Numbered from the stretch's first letter, positions 29,178-39,557 are shown. The stretch is DNA of 64,000 bases from Azorinus chamasolen (GCA_963576725.1 OY755247.1:13582534-13646533), one strand, 5' to 3'. The notes: generated from the sequence alone by a model not told the origin. Numbers and translations: made by a program.

Positions 29178-29480
29178 CCCTTTCTTCCATAAATACGCCT
29201 TTCTACGCCTCTGTAAAAGTCTTTTTCTGCATGACTTTCACCCTGCATGAAGCAGCCACCTGCCTAAAGGTATCTAATTCTTTTCTACTAGAATTCCGGT
29301 TTAGAGGGGTTTTACTGCATATGAACAAGAAAACTTTTTGCCCTGGTAAAAACTGCAAAATCATATTTATATAATGTTCCATTAGCAAACAAAGCAAACC
29401 CTGATCAGGTGGCTTGTACAGGAGACATCTGAACTGGCTCTACTCTGTTTGTATACAATTATATAATATGGAGAAAAGGG
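29178..29480. repeat. TTAA-A MITE containing a TA-C half
   Basis: CCCTTTCTTCCATAAATACG after TTAA 29174-29177, and AATATGGAGAAAAGGG before TTAA 29481-29484. Between them, a TA-C right half (CACCCTGCATGAAGCAGCC to GGGGTTTTACTG, about 29221-29317) interrupts it. Confidence 0.7.
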
Positions 29481-29509
29481 TTAACATTTGAGAAAGCTCT
29501 GGAAGATGA

Positions 29510-29740
29510 AACTGTGCTAGGAAAAGATCACAAGAATATTTTCAAGATCTTCAGGGAACCGTTAAACTGCAAGTGAAGCAAGCCAGTTGCTATAATAAGA
29601 CGGCTGAAGCTGTGAAAATGGTTGTCGGAGATATAGTTCTTATCTGTAAGCATTCAGAGCAGACCCTGATCAGACAGTTAAAGAAAGTTACAAGTGTTGG
29701 GGAGATTGTCATTCAGGTATCATTCCTTTTCCTTCTATAA
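29510..29740 (+). pseudogene. Possible LTR-retrotransposon integrase tail
   Basis: An open plus-strand frame contains YNKTAEAVKMVVGDIVLI, resembling the Y-[DN]-[KR]...-GD.VL stretch at the C-terminal end of Ty3/Gypsy-type integrases. The surrounding frame is open for about 77 codons but no other pol domain is present. The end of the frame (CACTCAGAGC-like bases) overlaps a TTAA-A arm. It could also be a host exon with a donor at CAGGTATCA near 29716. Confidence 0.3.
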
Positions 29741-29961
29741 ATGCCTTTTCATGTCTTCTCATACCTTTGCAAACAGAGAAGATCCAGATCAGACGGCTCC
29801 TATAGGAGCTGTCTGATCAGGGTCTGTTATGTTTGCTTATGAAATTAGTTTCAGCTAATACCAAAATTCTCCTATGTACATAATTATGCCATTATAAAAA
29901 TTCAGCTAATAAATATTCATAATCTCATTATTTCTTATATGAATATTCAACAAGGAGAGTG
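29724..29961. repeat. TTAA-A MITE
   Basis: CCTTTTCCTTCTATAAATGC to CAAGGAGAGTG before TTAA; hairpin GACGGCTCCTATAGGAGC. Confidence 0.85.
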
Positions 29962-30174
29962 TTAACGATAGTAACAAATTTTGGGACAGTCATTTGGGTA
30001 TTAAAGTGGTATTATATGGAGATTACATTCACTTTAATTTTCTATTCAATGCAATCAGTTGTCATGCTAATATTTTGTATTTATGCAAAATTGAAAATTT
30101 GTGTCACATGTTTTTTCGCAATTTCGAAATGGCAGCACTGATTTTGAAATCCATTGTTTCTAAGTATGAGTTAA

Positions 30175-30412
30175 CCCGTTCCCTGTTCTATGTTTATTTC
30201 AAATTTCAATACCTACTGATTAATCATGGACAAAATAGTTATAATGAAACATGGAAAATGGAATATTTTAGCCATTTTAGATTTTTTTTCTAAAGACAGA
30301 GATCTATCAATTTTTATTAGCAAACAGAGCAAACCCTGATCAGACGGCTCCGTCTGATCTGGGTCTTCTCTGTTTGCAAATGCGTGAAAACATGTTTATA
30401 TGAGGGAAAGGG
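30175..30412. repeat. TTAA-A MITE, complete
   Basis: CCCGTTCCCTGTTCTATG to GAGGGAAAGGG. One half of the hairpin centre is deleted (GACGGCTCCGTCTGATC). TTAA 30413-30416 is shared with the next copy. Confidence 0.85.
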
Positions 30413-30416
30413 TTAA

Positions 30417-30639
30417 CCCCTGCCTTCATACAAACACACTTTCACACATTCACAAACAGAGTAGACTCAGATCTAAGGGTCTGCTTTAGATCTGTCTGCC
30501 AATGGAATTCAAAAGAACGGTTTCTTTACTGTCTAAAATGGCTACAATGTACCACTTTTCATATTTCATTGTAACTATTTTGTCAATGAATATTAAGTAG
30601 GTATTGAAATTTGGAATAAACCTAGAACAGCGAGAAGGG
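30417..30639. repeat. TTAA-A MITE, core deleted
   Basis: CCCTGCCTTCATACAAAC to GCGAGAAGGG before TTAA; only GTAGACTCAGATCTAAGGG remains of the arms. Confidence 0.8.
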
Positions 30640-30643
30640 TTAA

Positions 30644-30916
30644 TAACTTGCACGAACATAGTTTACATCATAACCTCAGGGGAGTATGTTAAAGATATAT
30701 AATGCTCATATCCTTTCACCAAGTTTGCCTAACATGTATGATGACTGAAGACAATAATTGGATTCTATCAGAGAAAATAGTTGATTGTATTGAAAACAAG
30801 AAAATTTGATTGCTCACAGTGGAAGCCATTGTAAAATGTGCCCACTATCCACTGGAGTTTTAATAGCTGAATAAAATTAATTGTAAGATGTGGAAAAATT
30901 AATTGTAAGGATTATC
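30644..30916. other. Nothing recognised
   Basis: AT-rich with a short direct repeat AATTAATTGTAAG near 30865-30905. Confidence 0.4.
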
Positions 30917-30920
30917 TTAA

Positions 30921-31154
30921 CCCGTTCCCTCAAAGGCTATTTTTAGATCCAACCTCTTTGAATAAATCTTAGCCAAAAAGGAGCATTTACTAGAGAAAAG
31001 GAAAATTTTAGAATTGTGTAGTTTTTAAACCATTGTGATATTTTTTTTTTGAACATTAAATTTTGCTCCTATGGAGCAAATGCTCTTTTTACCACAATGG
31101 TTTCAGAAAAGAACTTTTACAATGGCGCCAAAAGGCGTCAATATGAGGGAATGG
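30921..31154. repeat. TTAA-B MITE, complete
   Basis: CCCGTTCCCTCAAAGGC to GAGGGAATGGG; the left hairpin arm is altered (ATTTTTTTTTTGAACATT). Confidence 0.85.
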
Positions 31155-31439
31155 GTTAATGATAAGAATATGTTTACAACTTGTGGTGTTGAAGGATTCA
31201 TTTGAAAAAAGGAAAAATATAACTTAATAGATGACAGACAGAGTAGCTTAGGTTTAATGAACTGATTTGTAATTGTAATGACACATCATTCATTCTTCAT
31301 TGTTTTACCATTTAAGATGTTTTTTAACTACATGTGCTTAATATTTCTTGTGTAATATTTTTAATATGGAATAAAATATGGAATTATTTCTACTGATTTG
31401 TCACTAATAAGTGTTGGCCAGTTGTATCTAATGTGTTTT

Positions 31440-31680
31440 TTAAACCTTTTCCCTGTTGAATATTCATGTAGGAAAAAGAATGACCTTATGATTATTTATT
31501 AGCTGTTTTTTAATGGCATATGAACACAGACTTTTAGTATTGGTAGAAACTGTAGTCAGATTTATATAGTTGCACAAGCAAACAGAGCAGATCCTGATCA
31601 CACTCAGTTTCTATAGGAGCCCTCAAATCTGGGTCTACTCGTTTGCACAAGTGTGAAAATGTGTTTGCATGAATGAAAAT
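31440..31680. repeat. TTAA-A MITE, aged
   Basis: ACCTTTTCCCTGTTGAAT to GCATGAATGAAAAT; hairpin GCAGATCCTGATCACACTC. Confidence 0.7.
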
Positions 31681-31756
31681 TTTAAGAAGCTCCATCTAAA
31701 GTGAAAAGTCCATGTGCCCTAATTTCCCCTAAGTAATCATACAGACAAACTTAGGC

Positions 31757-31823
31757 AAAATAGTGCAGACCCAGATCAATTGAACTGCTCTTGAAGGAGC
31801 AGTTCGATCAGGGTTTATAACAT
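31757..31823. repeat. TTAA-H-type hairpin
   Basis: GTGCAGACCCAGATCAATTG ... GAGCAGTTCGATCAGGGTTT around GAACTGCTCTTGAAGGAGCAG. Confidence 0.65.
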
Positions 31824-31852
31824 TTTCTTAGCTCTATCAGCCTAATTCAATC

Positions 31853-32032
31853 CTTTCCTACATAAATATGCCTATAGGAGCAGCTGTCTGATCAGGGTCT
31901 GCTCTGTTTGCTTATGGAATAATGTAGATCTGATTCTAAAGATTCTACTTTGGCAAAAATTCCATGTGTTAATAATCATGTCATTTTAAAAGATGCTATC
32001 ATTTCTTTCATGAATATTCGTGGAGTAAAGGG
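31853..32032. repeat. TTAA-A MITE, left arm deleted
   Basis: CCTTTCCTACATAAATATGC then GGAGCAGCTGTCTGATC; ends GTGGAGTAAAGGG before TTAA. Confidence 0.8.
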
Positions 32033-32151
32033 TTAAAGTTATGAAAATGGTGCAGTGCCTCCAGTAGCACTGGTAGAGAGGACTCTAGATTGGGTATCAA
32101 TATGCTAATAGCATTTGCTTTATTAGCCATTCTGCAGCATACAGTCGAATC

Positions 32152-32348
32152 TGCATTAAATGGACATCAAACAGGTGTATAATTATGGATCTGTTAGGCA
32201 GGTGGTAGCTTAATGCAGGTCAAAAGTAATGCAGAAAGCTCCTATAGGAGCTTTCTGCATTACTTTAGCCCTGCATTAAGCAACCACCTGCTTTTTTAAG
32301 GCTCCAATGTTCAATAAATGAATGACTGCTTAAAGACACGTTAAACTG
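32152..32348. repeat. TA-C MITE, complete
   Basis: CAGTCGAATCTGCATTAAAT to GACACGTTAAACTG with TA on both sides. Core AAAGTAATGCAGAAAGCTCC / GGAGCTTTCTGCATTACTTT is perfect. Confidence 0.9.
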
Positions 32349-32518
32349 TATGTGACCCTAGGTCACTGGTAGAATGTATCAACTTGACTTACGAACATAA
32401 TTCAAATCAATAGTTCAGAGTTGTCAATAAATCCTGCCTTGATGAAGCACACTGGAATTGCCTCAACAAGGCGATTTTTAACAAACTACTACATAAGAGA
32501 AATACTGAAACTATTTAA

Positions 32519-32746
32519 CGCTTTACTCCATGAATATTCATGCAAGAAATAAAACGACATCATGACTATTAAATGGATTAATTGTTACAATAGCTCAAGG
32601 ACACACAAATGTTTGGCTATGGCAGAAACTGTAAAATCATATCATATCATAAGCAAACGCTGATCAGACAGCTCCTACAGGAGCTGTCTGATCTGGGTCT
32701 ACTCTGTTTGCAAAAGTGTAGAAATGTGTATTTATGGAGTAAAGGG
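32519..32746. repeat. TTAA-A MITE, complete
   Basis: CGCTTTACTCCATGAATATT to TATGGAGTAAAGGG between TTAA sites; GACAGCTCCTACAGGAGCTGTC centre. Confidence 0.9.
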
Positions 32747-32931
32747 TTAAGAAGTATATCCATCAAGATGTGACTTGGAAGTTGAATACAGAAATTATTT
32801 AGCCCTAGACATGTAAATTATCCAAAGTAATTTTGTCATCTGTTCAATTGTTGTTTGTGGCTCAATTGTTGTCTGTAACATTTTTTAAACAATTAATTTT
32901 CTTTTTCAAATTTTTTGATAAGCCCGAGTTC

Positions 32932-33016
32932 CATCTTCCATATTTCATTATAACTATTTTGTCCATGAATATACAGTATTTAATTTGAAAAAAAAATAGG
33001 GAAAAGAGAATCTAGG
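32932..33016. repeat. TTAA-A right-half fragment
   Basis: CCATATTTCATTATAACTAT TTTGTCCATGAATATACAG; the GGG end is degraded. Confidence 0.7.
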
Positions 33017-33247
33017 GTTAAATCAATCTGACATAGTAGCAAATAGTATAGACCCTGATCAAACTGCTCTGTCGGTTCCATTTGGACAGGTCAGCACAAA
33101 TGCCCCTGTAGAATGCTGAAGGTAAAAGATGAAATGCAAATTTTGCAATGAAATATGGAAACATTCATAAAGAAAATTATTCAAGCATTAAACAGTCTGG
33201 ATAATAAATCATTTCAGAAATACTTATATACTCAGGTTACTAGTTTA

Positions 33248-33327
33248 ACCCATTCCTTCATATAAACATGTTTTCATGCATTTGCAAACAGAGTAGACCC
33301 AGATCAGACGGTCCTATAGGATCTATC
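33248..33327. repeat. TTAA-A left half, cut by minisatellite
   Basis: CCCATTCCTTCATATAAACA to CCTATAGGATC, then directly the family D-derived array. Confidence 0.8.
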
Positions 33328-34436
33328 AAACCCTATGTTGTGACCATTCTTTGAAATTGTCTCCTAGAGGCAGCAAACCCTATATTGTGACCATTCTTTG
33401 AAATTGTCTCCTAGAGGCAGCAAACCCTATATTGTGACCGTTCTTTGAAATTGTCTCCTAGAGGTAGCAAACCCTATTTTGTGACCGTTCTTTGAAATAG
33501 TCTCAAAGAGGCAGCAAACCCTATGTTGTGACCATTAATTCTTTGAAATTGTCTCCAGGAGGCAGCAAGCCCTATGTTGCGACAACTGTTTGAAATAGTC
33601 TCAAAGAGGCAGCGAACCTTTTGTAGTGACCATTCTTTGAAATAGTCTCCTAGAGGCAGCAAACCCTATGTTGTGACCATTCTTTGAAATAGTCTCAAAG
33701 AGGCAGCAAACCTTTTGTTGTGAGGCAGCAAACCCTATGTTGTGACCATTCTTTGAAATTGTCTCCTAGAGGCAGCAAACCCTATATTGTGACCGTTCTT
33801 TGAAATAGTCTCCTAGAGGCAGCAAAGCCTATGTTGTGACCGTTCTTTGAAATAGTCTCCTAGAGGCAGCAAACCCTATGTTGTAACCGTTCTTTGAAAT
33901 AGTCTCCTAGAGGCAGCAAACCCTATGTTGTGACCGTTCTTTGAAATAGTCTCAAAGAGGCAGCAAACCCTATGTTGTGACCATTAATTCTTTGAAATTG
34001 TCTCCAGGAGGCAGCAAACCCTAAGTTGTGACCATTCTTTGAAATAGTCTCCAAGAGGCTGCAAACCTTTCGCTGTGAGGCAGCAAACCCTATGTTGTGA
34101 CCATTCTTTGAAATTGTCTCCTAGAGGCAGCAAACCCTATATTGTGACCGTTCTTTGAAATAGTCTCCTAGAGGCAGCAAACCCTATGTTGTGACCGATC
34201 TTTGAAATAATCTCAAAGAGGCAGCAAGCCTAATGTTGTGACCATTCTTTGAAATTGTCTACTAGAGGCAGCAAACCCTATGTTGTGACAACTCTTTAAA
34301 ATGGTCTCCTGGAGGCAGCCAACCCTATGCTGTGACCACTCTTCAGAATCTAGAGAGAGGTTCTAATCAGCGGTCACACATAGTGTTTGGTGGAGAAATA
34401 AAGGAGCTACTCTTTAAAAAAATTTAATTCACACTT
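33328..34436. repeat. Family D arm expanded into a ~48-bp minisatellite
   Basis: About 20 units read AGGCAGCAAACCCTATGTTG / TGACCATTCTTTGAAATAG / TCTCCTAG, i.e. the left arm of family D. Higher-order blocks are visible (a TTTTGTTGTGAGGCAGC junction recurs near 33714 and 34070). The array ends in a genuine D right half (TGGTGGAGAAATAAAGGAGC). Confidence 0.9.
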
Positions 34437-34440
34437 TTAA

Positions 34441-34880
34441 CCTCTTACTCTATGAATATTGATTAGATTAACCCTTTCCTTCATATAATTGTTTGTTCAC
34501 GCATTTGCAAACAGAGTAAGACCTGGATCCAATAGGAGCTGTCTGATCAGAGTCTGTTCTGTTTGCTAAAGGAATTTAAAAGATATGCTTCTTTACTTTC
34601 TAAAATGGCTACAATGTTCCACCTTCTATATTTCATTATGACTATTTTGTCCATTAATATTCAGTAGGTATTGAAATTCAGAATAAACATAGAACAGGGA
34701 AAGGGTTAATTGTTGTAATCTCACAAGAACACAGGAATTATTGGACAGGACAGAAACTGTGGAATCATATCTATAGTATATCATAAGCAAACAGAGCAGA
34801 CCCTGATAAGACAGCTCCAACAGCGACCATTTGATGATCTGGGTCTATTGTGTTTATAAAGGCGTATTTATGGAGTAAAT
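34441..34880. repeat. TTAA-A MITE hosting another TTAA-A
   Basis: The left piece CCTCTTACTCTATGAATATT and the right piece TTGTTGTAATCTCACAAGAA to TATGGAGTAAATG are continuous across the inserted copy at an internal TTAA (consensus GATTAATTGTTATAATAG). Confidence 0.8.
34472..34704. repeat. TTAA-A MITE nested in TTAA-A
   Basis: CCCTTTCCTTCATATAATTG to ACAGGGAAAGGG with TTAA 34468-34471 and 34705-34708. Both belong to the host element, so the target duplication is explicit. Confidence 0.9.
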
Positions 34881-34920
34881 GTTTACATATTATTTCATAA
34901 GCAATCAGAGCAATTATGAC

Positions 34921-35280
34921 TCTACAGAATGCATGGTCACAACACATGTTTTGGTGGAGAAATAAAGGAGCTCTTTTTACAAAAATGTTTAAATTACATA
35001 TCTCACCTACTATACAATAAATTCACTGAATTGAAACAAATTCTGCTCAGCATTTACAAACAGTTTTGATCCAGATAGGACACTGAGTAACTCAGCATCT
35101 CATCATGACCCCTGTCTGATCAAGGTCTGCTCTGTTTGCTTGTGAAATATTGATCTTGTTCTAGAGTTTCTGCTTTGGCAAAAGCTACCTGTGTTCATAG
35201 TCATGAATCACAATCATCACAGTCATGTAATCAGGATGTATTTAACCGTAACTTGAATATTCCTTGTGTAAAAGGTTAAT
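34921..35280. repeat. Mixed D, F and TTAA-A fragments
   Basis: A D right half (GTGGAGAAATAAAGGAGC), an F-type arm (ACAAACAGTTTTGATCC ... GAGTAACTCAGCATCTC), then a TTAA-A right half (CTGTCTGATCAAGGTCTGC). Confidence 0.55.
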
Positions 35281-35376
35281 CAAAGTTTTGTGTTTTGATT
35301 TACACCCAAGGTATTGATTTCACATCTGTCTAGGAGCATCCCCCTACTCTCATCACCAACCACCAGTATGATATTA

Positions 35377-35520
35377 CAGAGCTACAGATAAGGGTGCATG
35401 CCCAAATACTAAAATTGTCATTTCTCCACCAAACCCTATACTGTGACCACTCTTTAGAATTGTCTCGAAGAAATACATGAAAATGTTTTCATTTACGTAT
35501 CTTATCATTCTGGAGCTCTG
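35377..35520. repeat. Family D MITE, internally deleted
   Basis: CAGAGCTACAGATAAGGGTG to CTTATCATTCTGGAGCTCTG. Flanks GATATTAC and GGTATTAC, overlapping the terminal bases, suggest a nearly exact 8-bp target duplication, as expected for hAT-type elements. Confidence 0.75.
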
Positions 35521-35600
35521 GTATTACATGATTGTACTTTTACAAGATGTGTGCATCAAATGATGACAATCTGTGAAACAACTGACACCTCTTGTCACCT
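35461..35600. repeat. Duplicated block (copy 1)
   Basis: The sequence from GAAAATGTTTTCATTTACG through CATGATTGTACTTTTACAAG to GATGACAATCTGTGAA is repeated almost exactly at about 39272-39385. It includes non-MITE bases beyond the family D end. Confidence 0.85.
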
Positions 35601-35877
35601 TGATCTGAACTGAGATAATTATTGACACACACAAATATATATAACTAATAGTACTCCAGATAATATAAGCTGCATACACTAGTGTAAATATGTCAAGAGT
35701 TTGACTTTGATACATTCATTATTCCAGAAAAAAGTTGTAGATGTACAAGATAATTGTGAGATTCTTTACAGCACAATGCCGACTGTGCCAGGCTTTATTC
35801 GCATGTTTTTGTTGCCCTTGTCTTACTAGTAACAGTGTATAATATCCAAGGTGTATAACCCAGGGTACAGACAATTG
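35601..35877. other. No gene recognised (gap)
   Basis: The first part still resembles the region after copy 2 of the duplicated block (TGAACTGAGAT, TACTCCAGATAA); the rest is unplaced. Confidence 0.4.
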
Positions 35878-35957
35878 TCCCTTTCATTACAACTATTTTG
35901 GCCATGAATATTCAGTAGGTATTTAAATCTGGAATAAAAATAGAACAGGGAAAGCGC
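35878..35957. repeat. TTAA-A right-half fragment
   Basis: CCCTTTCATTACAACTATTT through AACAGGGAAAGC, with the left half absent. Confidence 0.7.
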
Positions 35958-36012
35958 GAAAAGTAAGGCAAAAGCTGTACTTTATGCTTATGGATGGAAA
36001 CAAACATTTTAA

Positions 36013-36219
36013 CCCTTTACCTGTTCTGCGTTTATTCAAAATTTCATGAAGAAAATTGCTACAAAGAAATATGGAACGGAGAACATTGTAGCCATCTTAA
36101 TTAGAAAGTAAAGAACAAATTTATTAAATTTGCGATGAGAGCAGACCCTGATCAGATGGCTCCTATAGGGTCTACTCTGTTTGCAAATGCATGACAATGC
36201 TTTTATATGAAGGAAACAG
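36013..36219. repeat. TTAA-A MITE
   Basis: CCCTTTACCTGTTCTGCG to ATGAAGGAAACAG between TTAA sites; the right hairpin arm is truncated. Confidence 0.85.
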
Positions 36220-36271
36220 TTAAACAACAATGGATAATCTCACTTTTAACATTCAGCATTTAAAAGGTTAA

Positions 36272-36487
36272 TTGCATAATGCGCGTGCATTTTATAAAAT
36301 GGTTTGTAGGAATATCAAAATGATCAAAGTATTTCATGCATCCATTTGAAACCTCTGATTACAGCCAATCTTCAAAAATTGTCCGTGTCAGTTAGTTTGG
36401 ATCCTGATAAGACAATTATTAGGATCTTAGGCTGGATCTAGACTGTTTGTATCAGAAATCACAATATCACTGTTAGCATGCAAAGAG
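36272..36487. repeat. F-family MITE
   Basis: AGTTAGTTTGGATCCTGATA ... GGCTGGATCTAGACTG and right end GTTAGCATGCAAAGAG before TTAA. Confidence 0.65.
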
Positions 36488-36655
36488 TTAAAAAATGTCC
36501 AAGCTATACGGAAACTGCTTAGAGAGATGGTGGATCAATCTATGAATTGAGACAATTACGGATATTCAAGGGAGATTCATGCAAATAACCACCCTTTAAT
36601 GTCCGTAATTATTTCAAAATTGTCCTGTATTGAATTTCCATATATTTTATTTTCC

Positions 36656-36885
36656 CAGTTCTTTAAATAATAATGAAATAATGTCATGAATATTAATAGG
36701 ATTAATTTATTAAAATAGCACATGGGCACAGGAATTTTTAGCCATGGCTAAAGCTGTAAAATCATATCTATATTATATCATAAGCAAACAGAACAGATGC
36801 TGATCAGGCGGCTCCTATAGGAGCCATCTGATCTGGGTCTACTCTGTTCGCAAAGGTGTAGAAAGGCGTATTTATGGAGAAAATG
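36656..36885. repeat. TTAA-A MITE
   Basis: Degenerate left end (AGTTCTTTAAATAATAAT) and right end ATGGAGAAAATGG; centre GGCGGCTCCTATAGGAGCC. Confidence 0.8.
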
Positions 36886-36999
36886 GTTAAAGGTTACCAT
36901 ACTTATCTGATATATTAGGAAAACAGCGCAAACCCAGAAGGCAGAACATGAAGGTAAAGAGTCTACATGAATATTCAACAGGGAAACTTACACAAATAG

Positions 37000-37215
37000 T
37001 GAAGTTTGGTCTGGGTCTTCAAGGAGCAGTTTGATCTTGGTCTTCAAGAAGCAGTTTGATCTGGGTCTTCAAGGAGCAGTTTGATCAGGATCTAGTTCAG
37101 GGTATTCAAGGAGCAGTTTGATCTTGGTCCTCAAGGAGCAATTTGATCAGGGTCTTCAAGGAACAGTATGATCTGGGTCTTCAAGGAGCAGTTTGATCAA
37201 GGTCTTCACTATTTG
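37000..37215. repeat. ~25-bp minisatellite from a hairpin arm
   Basis: About eight units like TTCAAGGAGCAGTTTGATCT followed by GGGTC. The motif is the AGGAGC..GATC.GGGTC half of the TTAA-A/H core. Confidence 0.85.
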
Positions 37216-37275
37216 CTACAAATGCAGTCTAATTCCAAGCTATCAAAATGGTGGCAAATTGACTTGCTACTTTAA

Positions 37276-37506
37276 CCCATTCCCTCATATTGACGCCTTT
37301 TGATGCCTCTGCAAAAGTCAACTGATGAAACCATTGTGATAAATAGAGCATTTGCTCCTATAGGAGCAAAATTAATGCTCTATTTATCACAATGGTTTGA
37401 AACTACAAAACTCTAAAAAATTTCCTTTCTGTAGATAATGCTCCTTTTTTGGTAGATTTATTCAAAGAGGCTGGATCTAAAATTAGCCTAGCTATGAGGG
37501 AATGGG
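37276..37506. repeat. TTAA-B MITE, complete
   Basis: CCCATTCCCTCATATTGACG to ATGAGGGAATGGG; hairpin AAATAGAGCATTTGCTCC with an extra AAATTA in the right arm. Confidence 0.9.
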
Positions 37507-37689
37507 TTATTCAGGGAGAGGGAAGACTCAGTGTCTGAATATTTGCAGTAATTGTGGTATGATAGTTATGTCCTCATTAGAAAATCAATAGTTCCACAGT
37601 CCCTGACAATATTGTAGGTAGCAGTATCAAACAGGACAAGTGACGGCTAACTGACTTAACATTCTTCTAATGAACAGTTATGGGTGAAA

Positions 37690-37880
37690 TTGTAACATCA
37701 TGAATAACTTAATTTTTCATGATGTAAAATTTTCAAGGGAAATTTTTAGCTTGGATAAATGCTGTAGTATCAGATTTATGTAATTTCATAAGCATACAGT
37801 GGACCTGCAGTAGGAACCTTCTGATCTGGATCTACTCTGTTTGCAAAGGTGTGAAAAAGCATTATATTTGGGAAAGGTTT
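37690..37880. repeat. TTAA-A fragment
   Basis: Subterminal ATGATGTAAAATTTTCAAGG and right arm CTTCTGATCTGGATCTACTC; both ends decayed. Confidence 0.65.
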
Positions 37881-37914
37881 TACACTTCAAATGGTTAATA
37901 TCAACCCATTCCCT

Positions 37915-38124
37915 AATATTGACGACTTTTGATGACGCTGTAAAAGTCACTTTGTGAAACCATTGTGATAAATAGAGCATTTGCTCCTATAGGAGCAAAT
38001 GCTCTATTTATCACAATGGTTTCAAAGTACAAAATTCTACAATTTTCCTTTTCTCTAGTTAATTTTCCTTTTTGGTAGATTTGTTCAAAGAGGTTGTATC
38101 TAAAAATAGCCTATGAGGTAAAGG
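37915..38124. repeat. TTAA-B MITE, complete
   Basis: CCCATTCCCTAATATTGACG to ATGAGGTAAAGGG; perfect GCATTTGCTCCTATAGGAGC centre. Confidence 0.9.
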
Positions 38125-38158
38125 GTTAAAATTGTAATGCTCATTCAGTGTTTCCAAA

Positions 38159-38235
38159 TCGAGGGCTTGGTGGAAAACTATTCTAACTCCTTCACTTTAG
38201 TGAAGGAGTTAGAATAGTTTTGCACCAAGCCCTCG
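38159..38235. repeat. Family G hairpin
   Basis: TCGAGGGCTTGGTGGAAAAC ... GTTTTGCACCAAGCCCTCGA around CCTTCACTTTAGTGAAGG; a single mismatch in the outer arms. Confidence 0.9.
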
Positions 38236-38537
38236 AAATAGAGTCAGTATGAAAGGGTATAATACTGTAAGAGAATTTTGAAGGAGAATTAATGCATACC
38301 CCGAGTCTATTGCAAATGCCAGTTTACTTATTTCCCAGAAGACCTTCAAGAGCCATTTGATCGGAGTCTGCATGAATTACCGATATTTGTCTGTCCAAAT
38401 AATTAGGATAAATAGAGTACCCAACATTTCCTGACCAAACATACAACCAAGTTTTGGTGCCAATCACTTGTCCCTAAAATCAACTTATTACATAAAGACA
38501 ACAAGTGCGCAAATACGCAGAAATTCTTTTTTCTTAA

Positions 38538-38751
38538 CCCTTTCTCCTGTTGTGAAATAATGGCATCATGAACATCTTTTAGCTGAATTTTTATAATGGC
38601 ATTTGTGATCAGCATTGTTTGGTATTGGTTGAATCTGTGGAGTCAGATCTATTAAAATTTCATAAGCAAACAGTACAGACTCTGATCAGACAGCTCCTAC
38701 AGGAACCATCTAGGTCTAGGTCTACTCTGTTTACAAAGGCGTGAAAAAGTG
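38538..38751. repeat. TTAA-A MITE
   Basis: CCCTTTCTCCTGTTGTG to GTGAAAAAGTG between TTAA sites; hairpin GACAGCTCCTACAGGAACC. Confidence 0.85.
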
Positions 38752-38777
38752 TTAAGTCTTAAGTGGCCTAATTATAG

Positions 38778-38935
38778 TTTTGTAAGGCAGGTGGTAGCTT
38801 AATGCAGATCACAAATAATGCAGAAAGCTCCTATTGGACCTTTCTGCGCTACATTTCCCTTCATTAAGCAACTTTTCTGCTTTTTAAGAATCCCATGTTC
38901 AATGATTGAATAGCCGCTTAGGACAGTCTTTACTT
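38778..38935. repeat. TA-C element, diverged
   Basis: GTAAGGCAGGTGGTAGCTTA ... GCAGAAAGCTCCTATTGGAC ... GCTTAGGACAGTCTTTACT. The outer TIR is only partly retained. Confidence 0.75.
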
Positions 38936-39126
38936 AATACCAACAGCTCTGATTTGAGCAGACAGATCTCTCAAACATATAGTGCAAAACTGAGTTATTC
39001 AGATTAAGAGTAGATTGGGTGTCTGAGTACTTAGAGTAATTAGATTGTATTACATCTAGATATTGGAGAAAACAGACATGCCTCAGGAGCACAATCTGTA
39101 TAATACTTATTACATACTTCATTATT

Positions 39127-39322
39127 CAGAGAGACAGATAGAGGTACATACTAAAATCCTAAAATCATCATTTCTCCACCAAACCCAATGTTGTGACCAT
39201 TCTTTAGAATCGTCTCTTTGAGATGATTCTAAAGAATGGTCACAACATAGGGTTTGGCAAAGAAATAAAGGAGTTATTCTTGAAAATGTTTTCATTTACG
39301 TATCTTATCATTCTGGAGCTCT
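39127..39322. repeat. Family D MITE, complete
   Basis: CAGAGAGACAGATAGAGG to ATCATTCTGGAGCTCTG; both arms pair around TCGTCTCTTTGAGATG. Confidence 0.9.
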
Positions 39323-39400
39323 GGTATTACATGATTGTACTTTTACAAGATGTGTGCATCAAATGATGACAATCTGTGAAAAAACTGTCACCTTGATTTG
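39272..39400. repeat. Duplicated block (copy 2)
   Basis: Matches the block at 35461-35600 across the D right end and about 60 bases of flanking sequence. Similarity then becomes patchy, with a TCACCTTGAT(C/T)TGAACTGAG stretch still shared. Confidence 0.85.
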
Positions 39401-39434
39401 AACTGAGATGATTTAAAAACATATATCTCTTATG

Positions 39435-39557
39435 GTACTCCAGATAAGCTGTTCTCGAAGAGACGGTTCTAAAGAATAGTCACAACATAGGGTTTGGCAG
39501 AGAAATAAAGAAGTTATCCTTGAAAATGATTTAGTTTACGCATCTTATCTGGACCTA
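39435..39557. repeat. Family D right-half fragment
   Basis: TCTCGAAGAGACGGTTCTAA through AACATAGGGTTTGGCAGAG to GCATCTTATCTGGACC. Confidence 0.75.

Noticed and set aside
33328..34330. CRISPR-like or centromeric satellite
   Set aside because: Units derive from a family D arm and there are no spacers; it is a local minisatellite.
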